Source of the DNA: Branchinecta lynchi
Taxonomy: Eukaryota > Arthropoda > Branchiopoda > Anostraca > Branchinectidae
Length of the DNA stretch: 64,000 bases
NCBI GenBank assembly: GCA_023053575.1
Contig: JAKZAP010000007.1
Coordinates: 24,019,464-24,083,463, forward strand
Direction: 5' to 3'
Shown here: positions 12,241 through 26,000 of the stretch, piece by piece
How the letters are laid out: each line of letters begins with the position of its first letter
Position numbering within the stretch: the first letter of the stretch is position 1
Notes under the pieces: generated by a model
Database searches by the model: none
Told to the model about the DNA's origin: nothing
The model's input: the letters and a program-made list of their open reading frames with translations, nothing else
Position numbers and translations under genes: made by a program

Positions 12241-12657
12241 AGAACAAATAATCTGACAGAATCTCCGTTCTCGCCATTTCTGAAATATGACTATGCGGAG
12301 TCGAATATTTCCCCGTATCCTGTCCGCTACGAACGAGCGGAGGTTAGTAGCTTCGCGCCACATCACATTTCCTTGCCTCTACAAATAGCTAAATCGCTGT
12401 GAAACCTCGGGTGAGGAAAAGTAGAAGTCAAAGCTGATTGGTTCCATGGACGCGCTCCATAACAGGTCAGCGCGCGGGGTACGCCTCCTGCCCTCACTAT
12501 TTTTTCTGCAATGAGCAACGGCGAAGATGGAAGATGAGTAAACAGGCATCAACATCAGCTCAAAGCTAGAGTAAATACCTCTAGGTCCGCTCAGTTTTGT
12601 CTGGGTATTCATAGTCGCTGCATGGGACTAAAGACAGAAGTTTTATCAGATTATTTG
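12241..12657. repeat. Candidate inverted-repeat element
   Basis: CCAAGAACAAATAATCTGA at the left and TCAGATTATTTGTTCTTG at the right are complementary over about 17 bases and bound roughly 417 bp. Part of the interior (CATGCAGCGACTA, GACAAAACTGAG) recurs near 52.57-52.66 kb. No clear target duplication was found, so transposon status is tentative. Confidence 0.4.
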
Positions 12658-12849
12658 TTCTTGATTAAGTTTCGCATGGCTCGACAAGCGTTCTTTCCAC
12701 GCTTCCGTTTGCTCAACCATTCTCATAGGGTCAGGGTATAATGCTTTAAAGGATACCTCGCACTACACCGTGTTTCTGCTTAGATTTTGTTCTGGAATAG
12801 CTGCCCAGTTTACAACTGAACTATGCTTACAGACTTTTAACTTTTAGCT

Positions 12850-13390
12850 CAAACTTTTAGGTGTTCATCTAACTTCAGATCTCAAGTGGGATAAGCAAGT
12901 ACAATCTATGCTGAAAAGAGCAAATATGGGCATAAGGTCTCTCAAAATGCTCTCCCGCCATGGCACCCCGAAACACCACCTCCTTCGCATTTACCTTGTG
13001 TTCATTCGCCCTTCCCTTGAATACTGCTGTCCGGTATGGCATTTCGGTTTAACACGGGAGCAGTCGGAACGCCTCGAGAGGATCCAGTACCGGTCTTTAC
13101 TAATAGTATCAAAATCCCCCAAAATCCCGTACATTTCCCTTCTTAACGAGTTCGGTCTCGCATCTTTGTCAAACCGTAGACACCAACTTTCGACTAAGTT
13201 TGGTGAACAACTACTGGAAAACCCCAACCATCGGCACATCCTTCCCCCTCCCCACATTCCCGACCGCATAAGGCCACAGAGAATGGCAGCACAAGCAGTT
13301 CCTAAGCTCCAACCCATTCGGGCAATTCATGCGCGGTACGAAAGAAGTTTTGTCCCCTCCTTTGTGAGTTTTTTCAACGCGAAATTTTAA
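12850..13390 (+). pseudogene. Non-LTR reverse transcriptase C-terminal fragment
   Basis: The frame reads LLGVHLTSDLKWDKQVQSM, continues through RPSLEYCCPVWHFGL, then REQSERLERIQYRSL and SLSNRRHQLSTKFG. This is the C-terminal region of CR1/jockey-type LINE reverse transcriptases, downstream of the YADD-containing palm, which is absent. A 3' UTR follows to about 13,596 and ends in GATTGATTGATTGATTGA, the LINE tail microsatellite. The element is 5'-truncated and dead. It lies upstream of the first visible receptor exon. Confidence 0.75.
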
Positions 13391-13882
13391 ATTCTTTTCC
13401 TCTTTTTTATATTATTTATTGAATTTTTAGCGTTTTAGTTTGTTGCAATTCTTGTTCTTGTGTAATTATTTAATTTTTGACTTTGTAAAAGCGCAATTGT
13501 ATAGTTATGTTTGACGAGATAACAAATATTCGTTTTTTTGTGAATACCGTAAGGAATGTTTATCGAATAATAAAGATTGATTGATTGATTGATTGACAAT
13601 TCTACACGGCTTCAGCTGTTTCTAGACTCTTTCCACGTCCCTAGCCTAGCCAAAGTTTGCATTTTGTTGCATTTGTCTTCGGATGAATAAGCTCTATGGA
13701 AACAATGATCAGGCGCTTCACCCGTCACGTTAAGAGAACAAAAGCGGCAAGTGTGATAATCAGTGTCTTTCTAATAGAGGAGATAAGGTGCACTTATGAA
13801 GTAAAGAAAATCGAAAGTAGTCTACGACGTGTCCTTTAAGACTATTTATCGGAAATTATTTAGCTCGTTTTCTTTGTTTCAG

Positions 13883-14032
13883 CCTGTTTTCAGAAGTCAG
13901 TCTGCAACGCTGGCCGCTGTCTTGTTTCCAAAGAGTCGGAAATAGGTTTCATATGCCAGTGCGAAGATGGGTTTTACGGTAATTTCTGCGAATTGGTCGA
14001 TCCCTGCGAAAACAACCCGTGCCTGAACTTTG
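13883..14032 (+). CDS. Receptor exon 1 (of those visible): EGF1 and start of EGF2
   Basis: The acceptor TTCTTTGTTTCAG precedes the exon and the donor GTAAGT follows it. It enters in phase 1 and leaves in phase 1. It encodes CFQKSVCNAGRC, then CQCEDGFYGNFC (a complete six-cysteine EGF), and then DPCENNPCLNF, the first half of EGF2. Because it enters mid-codon with no methionine, at least one coding exon must lie upstream; none was identified in the first 13.8 kb. Confidence 0.85.
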
Positions 14033-17000
14033 GTAAGTCATAAACAACGAACGCGACATGACATAATTAAGTGTAAGCAGAGGAATGAATTGTAGTAAAA
14101 TTTAGGCAATCAAGGGCAACTTTATTTTAGATATAAAATTTAGTTGATCGCCTCCAGAGGCATCCAAGAAGAGCCGCCAGTCTTCTTTCATAATTTATTT
14201 ATTTATTTACTTCAGCCATAGCCATATACATATGGAAAAGACACACAGTATCACCACATGTTAAACATTACATAAGGCGTATTCTCGCCGTTCCACGAGG
14301 ACCACGAGAATCGAAGGAAACGGCGAGAATAGAGGGAGTCACTCCACGCGGACTCCGCGTACGGAAAACAACGAGAACACGGGGAATGCTTCCAAAATGG
14401 ATTTTGTAATAAAAATGTATATGCAGTTGACAGAATTAGTCTGGATCCACCTTATTTTTGGTTTTGTTTATTCTGATTGTTTTTAATTAATTTTACATTG
14501 CACCAACACCAGCAAAAATTGATTCCCCTCTGAGTTTGAAAGGGAGTCCTTTTTGATAATGGTGATGCTAATCGTAGCATTCCCTGTCCGTGGGGACGAG
14601 AATACGGGGAGTGAGTCCCCGGGACGGGACAAACAAAAACGCGGGGACTCCTCAAGTGGAGTCCTCGGGGAACGGCGAGAATACGCCTATAGGGTCGCTG
14701 CCCATACATTTTCTCATTCGGGCTGGATAGACGGGTTGATATCGTGGAGTTCTGACTGGTAGGTACGACGAAGTAGTTAATCCAGTTAATTAAAATTTAG
14801 TTATTGAATAATCGGTCGTGACTTGCATAACCGGTATTTCACCAGCGAAATGGACCAGTGAGCTCCTCGCAAGCATTATGTGTGATTTCACGTGCTAATT
14901 TTCCCGTTAAAGTGGATAAAAAGAGTAAGGTTGCGTTTTTTTTTATGTAGTTTCGCTTAAAAGCCGTTTTATTTGTCCATTCCATTTGCTGTAGTTTCGA
15001 ACCTGAAACTACGGAGCTCAAACTACAAACTACCTCGCCGACGTAGATTGGTGTAGTTTGACTTTTCGGAAACAGGAACTCAATAAAACGCAAGTAAGAC
15101 AAAACAAGAGCAAAACTACAAACTTCGACGAAACAAAAGTGAATCCAATAAAACGCAACTTAAGTAGTGTTTATAATTTCAAAATGTCCTTAAGTAGTGT
15201 TTATAAGTTCAAAATGTCGGAAATTAGGACGGATGGAAAGATAAAGGACGTAGAATCACTGAATCAATCAATCAGTCAATCAGTTTCAGTTTAACTGAAA
15301 AGCCAACTTATTTTTGTATCATTTAAGTTAACACACTGCATTATTTGGCATGTGTTAAAGGATTTTTTTATTTTTCGCTATTTGCTATAGTATGATCTTC
15401 CGAATATCTACGGCTCTCATCACAACGCAAAATTCTACTATGAATGAATGAATGAAATTTATTTTCCATTTTTAAGACACAAGTCACAAATGGAGTATGA
15501 AAGAAAAGACAAGAAAGAAAGAAAAAAAAGACAAGAAGACACAACATGTAACACATAAATTTTGATACTCTTATTTACAGATGGGGCAACATAGCCCTAT
15601 ACAAAGTATGGCTAGCGTCAAGAGAACGAATAAAACCTGCAATTCGCTAAGATATTGACGTGACAACTTTGAATCTCAATACAAACGCGGCTTGAACACT
15701 TATTTTTCGTAAATCGTTTTTGTCAAGCATACAACACAGGTACAAACGCATAGAGGTACCACAAATCCGACACGGATATTCCACTATAATAAAATTCGAT
15801 TATTTGTGAATAGCGGAACAACGAAGTAACGTATTTTCATCGGGTCTTAGAGCCTCTTTAAATGAATAAGTGATGGGTATACAGGTTGTCTTATCTCTGC
15901 CTTTTCAGTTAAACTTTAAAGCTAGAAGTGGAGTAAAACGTTTACGAAATATACAGAAACGAACAGATTAACTAATACACTTGCCAGATATGATAAGAAA
16001 TAAATGACGGATAACTATGCAAAAGACTGGGCAGAAGAATTAGCAGGATATGGAGATAACTGATTGCCTGTGTTCCTCCCGGACCGACGCACGGACGACG
16101 GGAGGGGTTGGGGGAATACACTCAGTAATGTAGGTATCACTATCGTTGACTTCATTATAACTAGTGGTTACGTATTTGTTTGTACCGTGACAAATAAACC
16201 AGAACTAAATTTTAATTGACCTTGGAAGTCTAGGACTCCAAAACTCGACGGCCCATGGTGAAAACCAAATAAAACATAAGATTAAATTTGATCGGGAAGA
16301 CGCCATTGAAATGGAAACTTTTATAAGTAGTGAACTGAAAGACAAAAAGGCTACTCGGCCGAGATTTGAACCCAGGACCTTCGTCTATCCAGCCACTGTT
16401 CTACCGCTTGAGCTACATAAGACTTTTTCTGTAGCCCTCTGCAATCCCTTCTATAATTCTCTATCATTCACTGCAGCCTTCCTATCATTCCAGCGTCCTG
16501 CGAAGATCTTGGTTCAGGGGCATTTGAGTGTTTATGTCCGGAGGGCTTTCGAGGAGAGTTTTGCGAAACTGCTGACCCCTGTATGACAATTGAAGAAACC
16601 TGTTTCAATGGAGGAACATGCCTCAGGTAAATTTTCTTTTCACCCCCCCCCCCCCCCCCCACACACACACGCAAAGAGTGCACCCGAGAGCCTCAGCTTG
16701 GTTGCCACCAGACCTTTTCCAAATCGACTGGATTTCCGAGGAAAAGAATACGAAACCAATTAAAAAATACAAGGCAATTTTAGAAATTTGCAAGAACCTT
16801 GCTAACGTGTGCCTGCTGGCTCAATACGCTCCTCATAAAATCAAATACTTGCGTTTTTGCAGATACCATGGATATCTGTTACCACGGTAACTGGATCTGC
16901 AATTAGTCGTTTTTGTAGTTACCTTGGTATCTGATACACGGTTCCTCTGTAAAAACGACAATTGCTGAAATTGCGCTTTTCGAAGTCATCCCAAAAGAAA

Positions 17001-20000
17001 AACTGATATCCAGTTAGCTTGTGCAAAGTCAGCTTGGGCTCAAAGAATATTGATATCCAGTTACATCACTAAGTGCTAAACGTCTTTCTCACCAATTTGA
17101 CAAAATTTGAGGACAGTGAGATGACTTTTCAGATACCACGATCAGTTATCAGGGTCCGACCGATTTCACGATAACTGGCCAGATACCACGATAAAAACGC
17201 CTTTTTACCGTGGTATCAGATACCATGGTATCTGCAAAAACGGAACTAATAACAATCACACATTAGATCTTGGTGTAAGTTATCTGAAGACGGAATAAGC
17301 GACTAGGCTTTCGGTTATTACCGAGTCGTACATCAGTCCCTGTGGAAACGTCAATCGGCAGTTAGCACTAAAGTTGGAAGCTATATTTGTTTGACCTGAG
17401 AGGGTTGGCTAAAGCACACATAGAGCGTGTTCCACCCTACTTATCGTAGTTACTACGCATGGCGTCACGAATTATGTTTTTTGCCGTTAAGGAGGGAACG
17501 ATCATGCCACGAGTGAATCCGACCAATCACGCTACAGAGATGCGTAGTTACCACGCTTACTACGCTCCTGAGCATGGTAAGCAAATAGTTACTATTTCGA
17601 GAAGGTCGTAACGGTTAGCATAGTAACCTTTTGTGAGGTTATAGTGTTACTATTGTTACTTATATAGTTACAATAGTTACTATTGTTACAAGGGTTGAAA
17701 ACGCTCGGAACAGGCCTAAGAGGGAAACTGGAAGAAATTGAACGTAGCCAAACAAAACTGGTTAAACGGACACCAAGAAGTAATGTGTCTTTGTTTATTT
17801 TACGTTAGCGTATCTAGCGGGAAAAATAATTAATCTGGAAGGAATTTTGTGAAGGGCGTATTCCCAGAGTCAGCAAGACTGGTCTGCGGACCACGTGGGC
17901 ATGGCAGGTGATTCTCAAAACACGTTGTCAGACGGTCTTTTCACAACATATTGATGGGCTGTTTAGAGCGTGTTCCATCCTTTTAACGATAGTAACTATT
18001 AGTTACTGTTTTCGTTTCAACCTCATGAAAAGTTACTACGCTGACCGTTCCAACCTTATCGAAACAGTAAATAGTTGCTTACCGTGCTCGGGAGCGTAGT
18101 AAGCGTGGTAAATACGCATCTTTATAACGTGATTTGTCGGGTTGCCCGTGGCATGATATCTGCTGGAAAATAGAAAAATCGTTCCAGCCTTGATGGCAAA
18201 AAGACAGAATTCGTGTCGTCAACTACGGTAAGTAGTGTGGAACACGCTCTTAACGTCCTCCCGTCTGAAGCAGTAATGAGCGATTCCGTCAATGCTACCA
18301 AGAATCCCTTAGGCAAACTGTACGCCGGTAGAATCTATAACAAGGTGCGTTTTACAATGAACTTTCTAGCGGCCAACGGCTTTTTTTTTCTTTTTCATAT
18401 AGCCATTATTATTATTAAAACGGTCTTCAAAGCGTTCGCGTTTATAAATACTTCATAGATTCCTTTCTGGTCGTGTACGTACGTTATTTTGTTTGGTATC
18501 CCGTTCTTGTTACAACGGTTTATTTTCTGTCAAAAAGTAGACTAAACCCTGTTTGGGAATTGGGATTTCACTTTGAATATTCTGCCATCTAGTGTTTTTA
18601 AAATAAATTAACGAGCGCTCTTTAATTCGTCTAGGAGGACTGAAGATGGGACCGGATAACAACAGTAGAGGCCACCTGTAATGGGTTCTTGTACAAGTTT
18701 ATCGCTCCAAGCGGATTAGTCTCTGTTTACATAGGGATAGTATACACGTATCATAACGTTTTTTTACTGAGCCAAAAGGTCATACAAAGATTAAATACAT
18801 GTTTCACTACACCAATAAACTGTTAAATCTCTAGAGCTATTATGCTATGTAAACAAGGCTAGACAAACTTCTCCGAGTCTAAACGCTTTAGTCACATATT
18901 TACATACTTCTACAATGAAGTTGGGCTTCGTACATTTCAGGATACCAGGAAGCAATACCAACCCACCCCCAACAAATCTTACCCTGAAATGCGAAAGCGC
19001 TTGTCTCTCTAAAGGCGTATTCTCGCCGTTCCCCGAGTCCCCGCGTTTTGGTTTGTCCCGGGTATTGTCGCGAGTCCCTACTGACGGGGAATGCTCCTTA
19101 TTATCGTCACATCATCAAAAAGGACTCACTTTCAGATTCGGAGGGGAATCAATTTTTGCTGGTATTGGTGAAATGTAAAATAAAATAAAAACAATCAGAA
19201 TAACCAGTCCTTTTCCCCTGGCTAGCCTGGTGTAATCATGTGACTCAAGTTTGTTATTGTTTTGGTTATTTTTAGTTATCGCAGCCTAATTTTGTCTCGT
19301 AGTGTTGTGTGATTTTTTCTTTTCTTTTTCTTTTTTTTCTTACCAACTCCTTCGACCATTTACCTTGTATTTGTATGGAGGGTTTAAATAAAATTATTAA
19401 TAAACAAAACCAAAAATAAAGTAGATCCAGACTTATTTCGTCAGCTGCATATTTTTTCTTGTTGAACAAAATCCATTTTGGAAGCATTCCCCCTGTTCTC
19501 GTTGTTATCCGTACGCGGATTCCGCGTGGAGTGACTCCCTCTATTCTTGTCTCCCTCTATTCTCGTCGTTCCCTTCGATTCCCCGAGGAGTCCTCGGGGA
19601 ACGGCGAGAATACGCCTTAATAGGAAGTGGTTCAAATCCTCCTCCTGCAACTTGGGAAGAGGGCGAAGGTGAGGACAAATTGGTGAGCAGAAAAGAGAAG
19701 ATTTCACTTCTTAAACTGAAGGGTAGTGCAAAACTCCCATCGTCAGGGAAGTTCGTACCTTTTTCCGCTGGAGGAAGATATTGAAACGTAGTTTTAGTTA
19801 AAAGTTTAGTTAAATTTTAGCTGAAAAGCGAACTTTTTTTTGTATCATTCAACGTATTACACTGCATTATTTTTATTTTTTTTTATTTTTTTTTCACGAT
19901 TTGCTCTAGTATTCAGAATATATACGGCCGTCGTCACAACGTAAATTTCTACCATGACGCGTAAAATCTGAATCTCAGCACAAACGCGGCTTTTCAGTGG

Positions 20001-23000
20001 TCAGTGATAAGTTCTAGGAAGGTGGCTCACTGCATATTTTTCGTAAATTCTTTTCGTCAAGCATACAACACAGACAGAAGACACAAGCAGATAGAGGTAC
20101 CACAAATTACAGGGCAATTCCACTATTTGAAATTTGATTATTCATGAATAGCTGAAGAACGAAGTAACGCATTTTCATCGGGTCTTCAAGCCTCTTAAGC
20201 GAGAAAGTCATGGGTACCTAGATTTTCCTATTACATACCTTTTCGGTAAAGCTTTGAGGGGGGGGGGGGACTGATAGAGAACCGGATTGTAGCTCAGAAC
20301 TAGACTGTAGGAATTTGTGGAGTTTGAACGAAATACAGTTTTGCATGAGCCAAGAGGAGCTCTAAACCTTGAGGTTGGTTCTCATCAGCTTGTAATCCGT
20401 GTAAAAAATGAAATAAAAACGGTTTATATGTATTGAAGCCAGTTGAAATTAATCGAAAAAAAACTTTTGACCCCACTCGTGTCTAGAAGCTACTACATCA
20501 TACCCCCCCCCCCCCTCTAGTTCTATAGTTAGACTGGGGCAAACGTGAAGTTTCTTTCGTGTTTTTTTTACGTTTCTTGCGTTTTCTCCATTATTGTTCT
20601 TGCCAGTAATCTTCTTTTAATTCCTTTCTTTCTTTGTTCCTTTTCTTCTTCTACATTGAGTTACTCCGTCTTTTTGGGATCCCAGAACGTAAGTGGAGGG
20701 ATACCTACGACTTCATAAAAGTTGTCGGTCTGGCCGTCCGTCCGTCTGTAAGCACGAAAACCCTCGAAGGGAATGAGATACTTCGATGAAACTTGGTGTG
20801 AGGACTCTTTGGGTCAAGGGAGAGGTCAAGTTTTAGATGGGCTCTGTAGCTCAACATTTAGGGGTGATGCTTCAAATTAAGGGGCGAATTTTTTTTTAAC
20901 AGCTAATGAGATAGTCGATTTAGGGGTAAGAAGACATGCTGAACAAGGATATGAAACCATTTTCTCGATGAGTAAGTAGTTCGCCCGGAATCCGGGCAAT
21001 ACAGAAAGTTGTTAAAAGTAAAAGTTTTATATAAACTGATTAGATGTTCGATTTAGGTGTAATAAGACAAATCATTTTCTTGTCCGACAAGTAGTTCGCC
21101 CGGAATTCGTCCGAAACCTGAAATTTTTTTAAAAGCAAAAGTTTTATCTGAAGTTGATTAGATGCTCGATTTAGGGGTAAGAAGACATGCTCAATACGCT
21201 TTTGACAATTATTTTCTACCCGGACTTCTAGTTCGCCCGGAATCCGGCTGAAACCGGGAAATTTGTTAAAAGCTAAAGTTTTATCCGAAGTTGATTACAT
21301 GTTCGATATAGGGGTGAGTTGATACGCTGAATTCGTTTTTGAGCTTTAGTTTTTTCCAGACAAGTAGTTCGACCGGAATCCGGTCGAAACCGGAGATTTG
21401 GAAGAAGTAAGGCAGGAAGATTTGATCACGTTCGTCAAAGTAGAAATGACGTATAACCTAGAGGTAGATACACAAATGTATAGTAGAATTTTCTCGTCAA
21501 CATATCATACATGAAAACGTTGTCAATGGACATTTACAGCAGATTTGCAGACGTCAATATATACATATACAATTTAAACACAACTAAATTATGTAAATGC
21601 AAATGGAACAAAACAGATTCATTTTTAGTCGTGAGAATTAAACGAAACACATGCTGAATCCATATCTAAACTTGGTTTGATCAGATGATTAGCCATTTAC
21701 CTTCTTCTGTATCTAAGTCTTAATAGTAAATTTTCAAGGAGTCTGGCGAAGACCATATATCAAGACGAAAGACAAGACCAAATTGTCTGGATCAAATGTA
21801 ACATTTTTGGGATCTGACCGAAACCTTTGGTCTTTTTGTGCATTGGTGCACTAAGATGCGCAATAAAAATCTGTTGTATTATTATTATGTTTTATTACTA
21901 CTTACTACTCCAAGTGGAAGAGCGCTCCGACGTTCCATCACTGTATTTTAAAGGCCCATCTGCCAATTTTATTGAGAATAGTGTCATCAGTTTAAAGGTC
22001 CTGGGTTTGGCATTCGTGGTTCTTTGTTTTCGCGTATTGATATGTGCCCCTTTAATCCATTGCTTTACTTTTCTTACAGTTCATCCGGTGTTGCAACGTG
22101 CATCTGCGCATCCGGCTACTATGGTGACAAGTGCGAAACACCCGACGCTTGCTTCCAGAATCCCTGCCTCGCTGGTGGCACCTGCGTACGCAACGGCGCC
22201 AAAAGCACGTGTCTCTGCAAACCTGGTTACGTGGGCACTTTCTGCGAGCAGGTCGACCTTTGCTGGAACATAACGTGCCAGAACGGGGGTCAGTGCACCT
22301 TCGTGACGGGACGTGCATTGTGCGCGTGCAAGGACGGATATATGGGTGAGGACTGTAGTGATTTTGACCCATGCACAACTAAACCATGCCTAAACCATGG
22401 CGCTTGCACAAGATTGAGTAACATTGACTTTTCATGTACGTGCACTCCTGGGTTTCTTGGGAACACGTGCAAGGCACGTGATCCCTGCTTTTTGTTTCCG
22501 TGCATGAACGGTGGCACGTGCGTAGCACGTGGAAACGTTCCGTTTTGTGTCTGTGAACCTGGCTTTATTGGTGGTGGTTGCGAAACTAAAGACTTTTGCT
22601 TTAATAACCCCTGCAAAAATGGCGCTACTTGTTTGACGCAAAGTGCAACATGCACGTGCGCACCGGGGTTCTTAGGGAGAACGTGCGAAATTGAAGACCA
22701 ATGTCACAACTTTGTGTGTCAAAATGAGGGCACTTGCGTCGTGGAAGGAAATGAGCCACAATGTACTTGCAAGGCCGGATTTGTTGGGCAAACATGTGAG
22801 AAAAAGGACTTTTGCTATAATGATCCTTGCAAGAACGGTGCTACGTGTTCAACAGATTATGAGATATGCACGTGCGCCCCTGGTTTTCGTGGTGCTCTGT
22901 GCAAACGGAAAGACCTGTGCTATGGAATCACGTGCAGTAACGTAGGCACGTGCTTGGAATCGAACGGTGAGGCAAAGTGCTTATGCCAAGAAGGTTACAT

Positions 23001-26000
23001 AGGCAAAGGATGTGAACTAAGAGATCCGTGTGTTCCAAGTCCTTGCAGGAATAATGGCACGTGCCAGCTCTGGAACGACACCTTCCAATGCCAGTGCCCT
23101 CGGGGGTATATGGGAGACATGTGTGGCAGTATCGATCTCTGTTTCGAAGAGCCGTGTGGCGTGCATGGTATTTGCGCGCAAAATGGTGAGACTTTTGCAT
23201 GCTCGTGCCATGATGGTTGGCATGGACAATTTTGTGAGGAAGTAAATCCCTGCCACTTGAATCCGTGCGCTAATGGCGGTACGTGCGCACACACTAAAAG
23301 TGCCCCTGGTTTCATTTGTGAGTGCCCCGATGGTTTTGTGGGAATCAAATGCGAGTCCATAAATTATTGCTTTAGAAACCCGTGCATCAATGGTGGCACG
23401 TGTGCGATTGAAGGCGACACATTTTCCTGCACATGTGTAAGTGGGTTTGAAGGAAAAACGTGCGGATCCTGGAATGCCTGTCATACTAGTCCTTGTGTCA
23501 ATGGGGGAACATGCGAGACAATAAACGGCACGTTTTTCTGCACATGCCCGGACGGATTCGAAGGGACCATGTGCGAAATATTGAATCCCTGTCACCGAAA
23601 CCCGTGTAAAAATGATGGGCATTGCCAGCGATCAAAACTACAGCCGGGATGGCTGTGTGAGTGTCAAGACCGTTTTGAAGGACCCACGTGTGAAGTGGCG
23701 AAACCATGCCATGAAAATCCCTGTGCCAACGGAGGTACCTGTCTGGCTGTGATTGACACGTTTCTATGTTCCTGTGCCCAAGGGTTCGAAGGAAACACTT
23801 GCAAAGTGTTCAACCCTTGCCATGAAAATCCCTGTGCCAACGGAGGGACCTGTTTGGCTATGAATGGCACGTTTCTATGTTCCTGCGCCCATGGATTCGA
23901 AGGAAATACTTGCAAAGTTGAGAACCCATGCCATGAAAGCCCTTGTGCCAACGGAGGGACCTGCTTGACTAAGAACGGAACGTTCTTGTGTTCCTGCACT
24001 GATGGATTTGAAGGAATCACTTGCGAAGTGGTGAATCCGTGCCACAACAACCCTTGTGCCAACGGGGGGACTTGCTTGGCTGAGAATGGCACGTTCTTGT
24101 GTTCTTGCGCCGAAGGTTTTGAGGGGTCCAGATGTGAAGTGATGAATCCGTGTCGGCGCAATCCATGTGCTAACAATGGAACTTGCGATTCTGAGGATAA
24201 TAGGTTTAATTGCACATGTTCAGATGGATTCGAAGGCTCTACTTGCGAGGAAGTCAATCCTTGCCACACGAACCCGTGCGAAAACGGTGGATTTTGCCAG
24301 CGCATTCAAGAAGAACCGACTTTTTTATGCGAATGCTTAGAGGGATTCGAAGGTCCCACGTGTCAAGTGCTGAATCCGTGTCAGCGCAATCCATGTGCTA
24401 ACAATGGAACTTGCAAGTCTGTTGGTAATAAGTTTAATTGTACGTGCTCAGATGGATTCGAAGGCTCTACTTGCGAGGAAGTCGATCCGTGCCACACGAG
24501 CCCGTGCCAAAACGGTGGATTTTGCAAGCGCATTCAAGAAGAACCGAGTTTTGTATGCGAATGCTTAGAGGGATTCGAAGGTCCAACGTGTCAAGTGCTG
24601 AATCCGTGTCAGCGCAATCCATGTGTTAACAATGGAACTTGCGAGTCTGTTAATAATGAGTTTAGTTGCACATGTTCAGATGGATTCGAAGGCTCTACTT
24701 GCGAAGAAGTCGATCCGTGCCACACGAACCCGTGCCAAAATGGTGGATTTTGCCAGCGCATTGAAGAAGAACCGACTTTCTTATGCGAATGCTTAGATGG
24801 ATTCCAAGGTCCCACGTGTCAAGTGCTAAATCCGTGTCAGCGCAATCCTTGTGCCAACAGTGGAACTTGCGAGTCTGTTGATAATGAGTTTAGTTGCACA
24901 TGTTCGGATGGATTCGAAGGCTCTACTTGCGAAGAAGTTGATCCGTGCCACACGAACCCGTGCCAAAATGGTGGATTATGTCAACGCACAGAAGTAGAGC
25001 CGAGATACTTCTGTGAGTGCCTAGATGGGTTTGAAGGTGACTCGTGTCAAGTCGTGAACCACTGTTATTCCAGTCCTTGCAGAAACAATGGAACTTGCGA
25101 ATCCATAAGTGGCACATTCCAATGCACATGTGCTGATTGGTTCGGAGGAGCCACGTGCGACGAAGTTCATCCATGCCACGTGAATCCGTGCCAAAACGGT
25201 GGTTTGTGCCAACGGGTTGAGGAAGAGTCCGGATGGCTGTGTGAATGCTTAGATAGATTCCAAGGCAACACGTGCGACATCGAAGACCCCTGCTATATCG
25301 ATCCATGTTCGAATGGTGGCACGTGCAGATCAGAAAATGGGACATTGACATGTAGCTGCCAAAATGGGTTCACAGGTGCCATGTGCGAAGAGGTCGATCT
25401 CTGCCATGAAAACAGGTGCGCCAACAATAGTACGTGTTCTTCGGACGGAATCACTTTCATGTGCACGTGTCAGGAAGATTATTATGGAGATTTATGCGAC
25501 ATGTATAATTATTGTAGCCAGAAAGAATGCCAGAACGGGGGCACGTGTAATAACATGGAGACGGGCTTTCTTTGCAGTTGTTCTGATGGTTTTTCCGGCA
25601 AGCTTTGTGAAGTAAGAGACCCCTGCTTTAACCACTTGTGCTTAAACGGGATATCTAGTGTGAAGGACAATAGCACATGCACTTGCGAGTGCCAGGAGGG
25701 ATACATCGGCGACTTTTGTGAGTTGCGGGATCATTGTGCACAAAATCCATGCATGAACTTGGCCACTTGTTCAGGAACCCTTGAGGGATACACATGCCTG
25801 TGCCCTGATGACTACGCGGGGAAAAACTGTGATATTAAAGTTAATCTTTGTGATTCGGATCCTTGCTTGAATGGAGGAACTTGTGATTCGTTCACATTCG
25901 GTGAAATTACCTGCCTATGTACAGTGAATCACACTGGATTACTGTGTGAGACACAAGTAATCAACATTTGTGAGTCAGAGCCGTGCGAGAACGGAGGATT

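Larger units (their letters stand above)
14033..16493 (+). other. Intron between EGF exons 1 and 2
   Basis: A 2,461-bp GT-AG intron carrying a 3-bp-TSD MITE, an inverted-ended dispersed repeat, a LINE tail and a tRNA-like SINE head. No further EGF exon was seen. Confidence 0.75.
16627..22079 (+). other. Intron before the giant EGF exon
   Basis: A 5,453-bp GT-AG intron starting in a C-run and AC tract (16645-16672). It is filled with a TA foldback, two GAGCGTGTTCC MITEs, an AGGCGT MITE, element D and a Helentron-like family A copy. 18253-19012 holds nothing I recognise. Confidence 0.7.

Noticed and set aside
22052..25351. Numerous long open frames on the opposite strand and in other frames of the EGF exon
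   Set aside because: Shadows of the repetitive, cysteine-rich EGF coding sequence; they have no independent motif.
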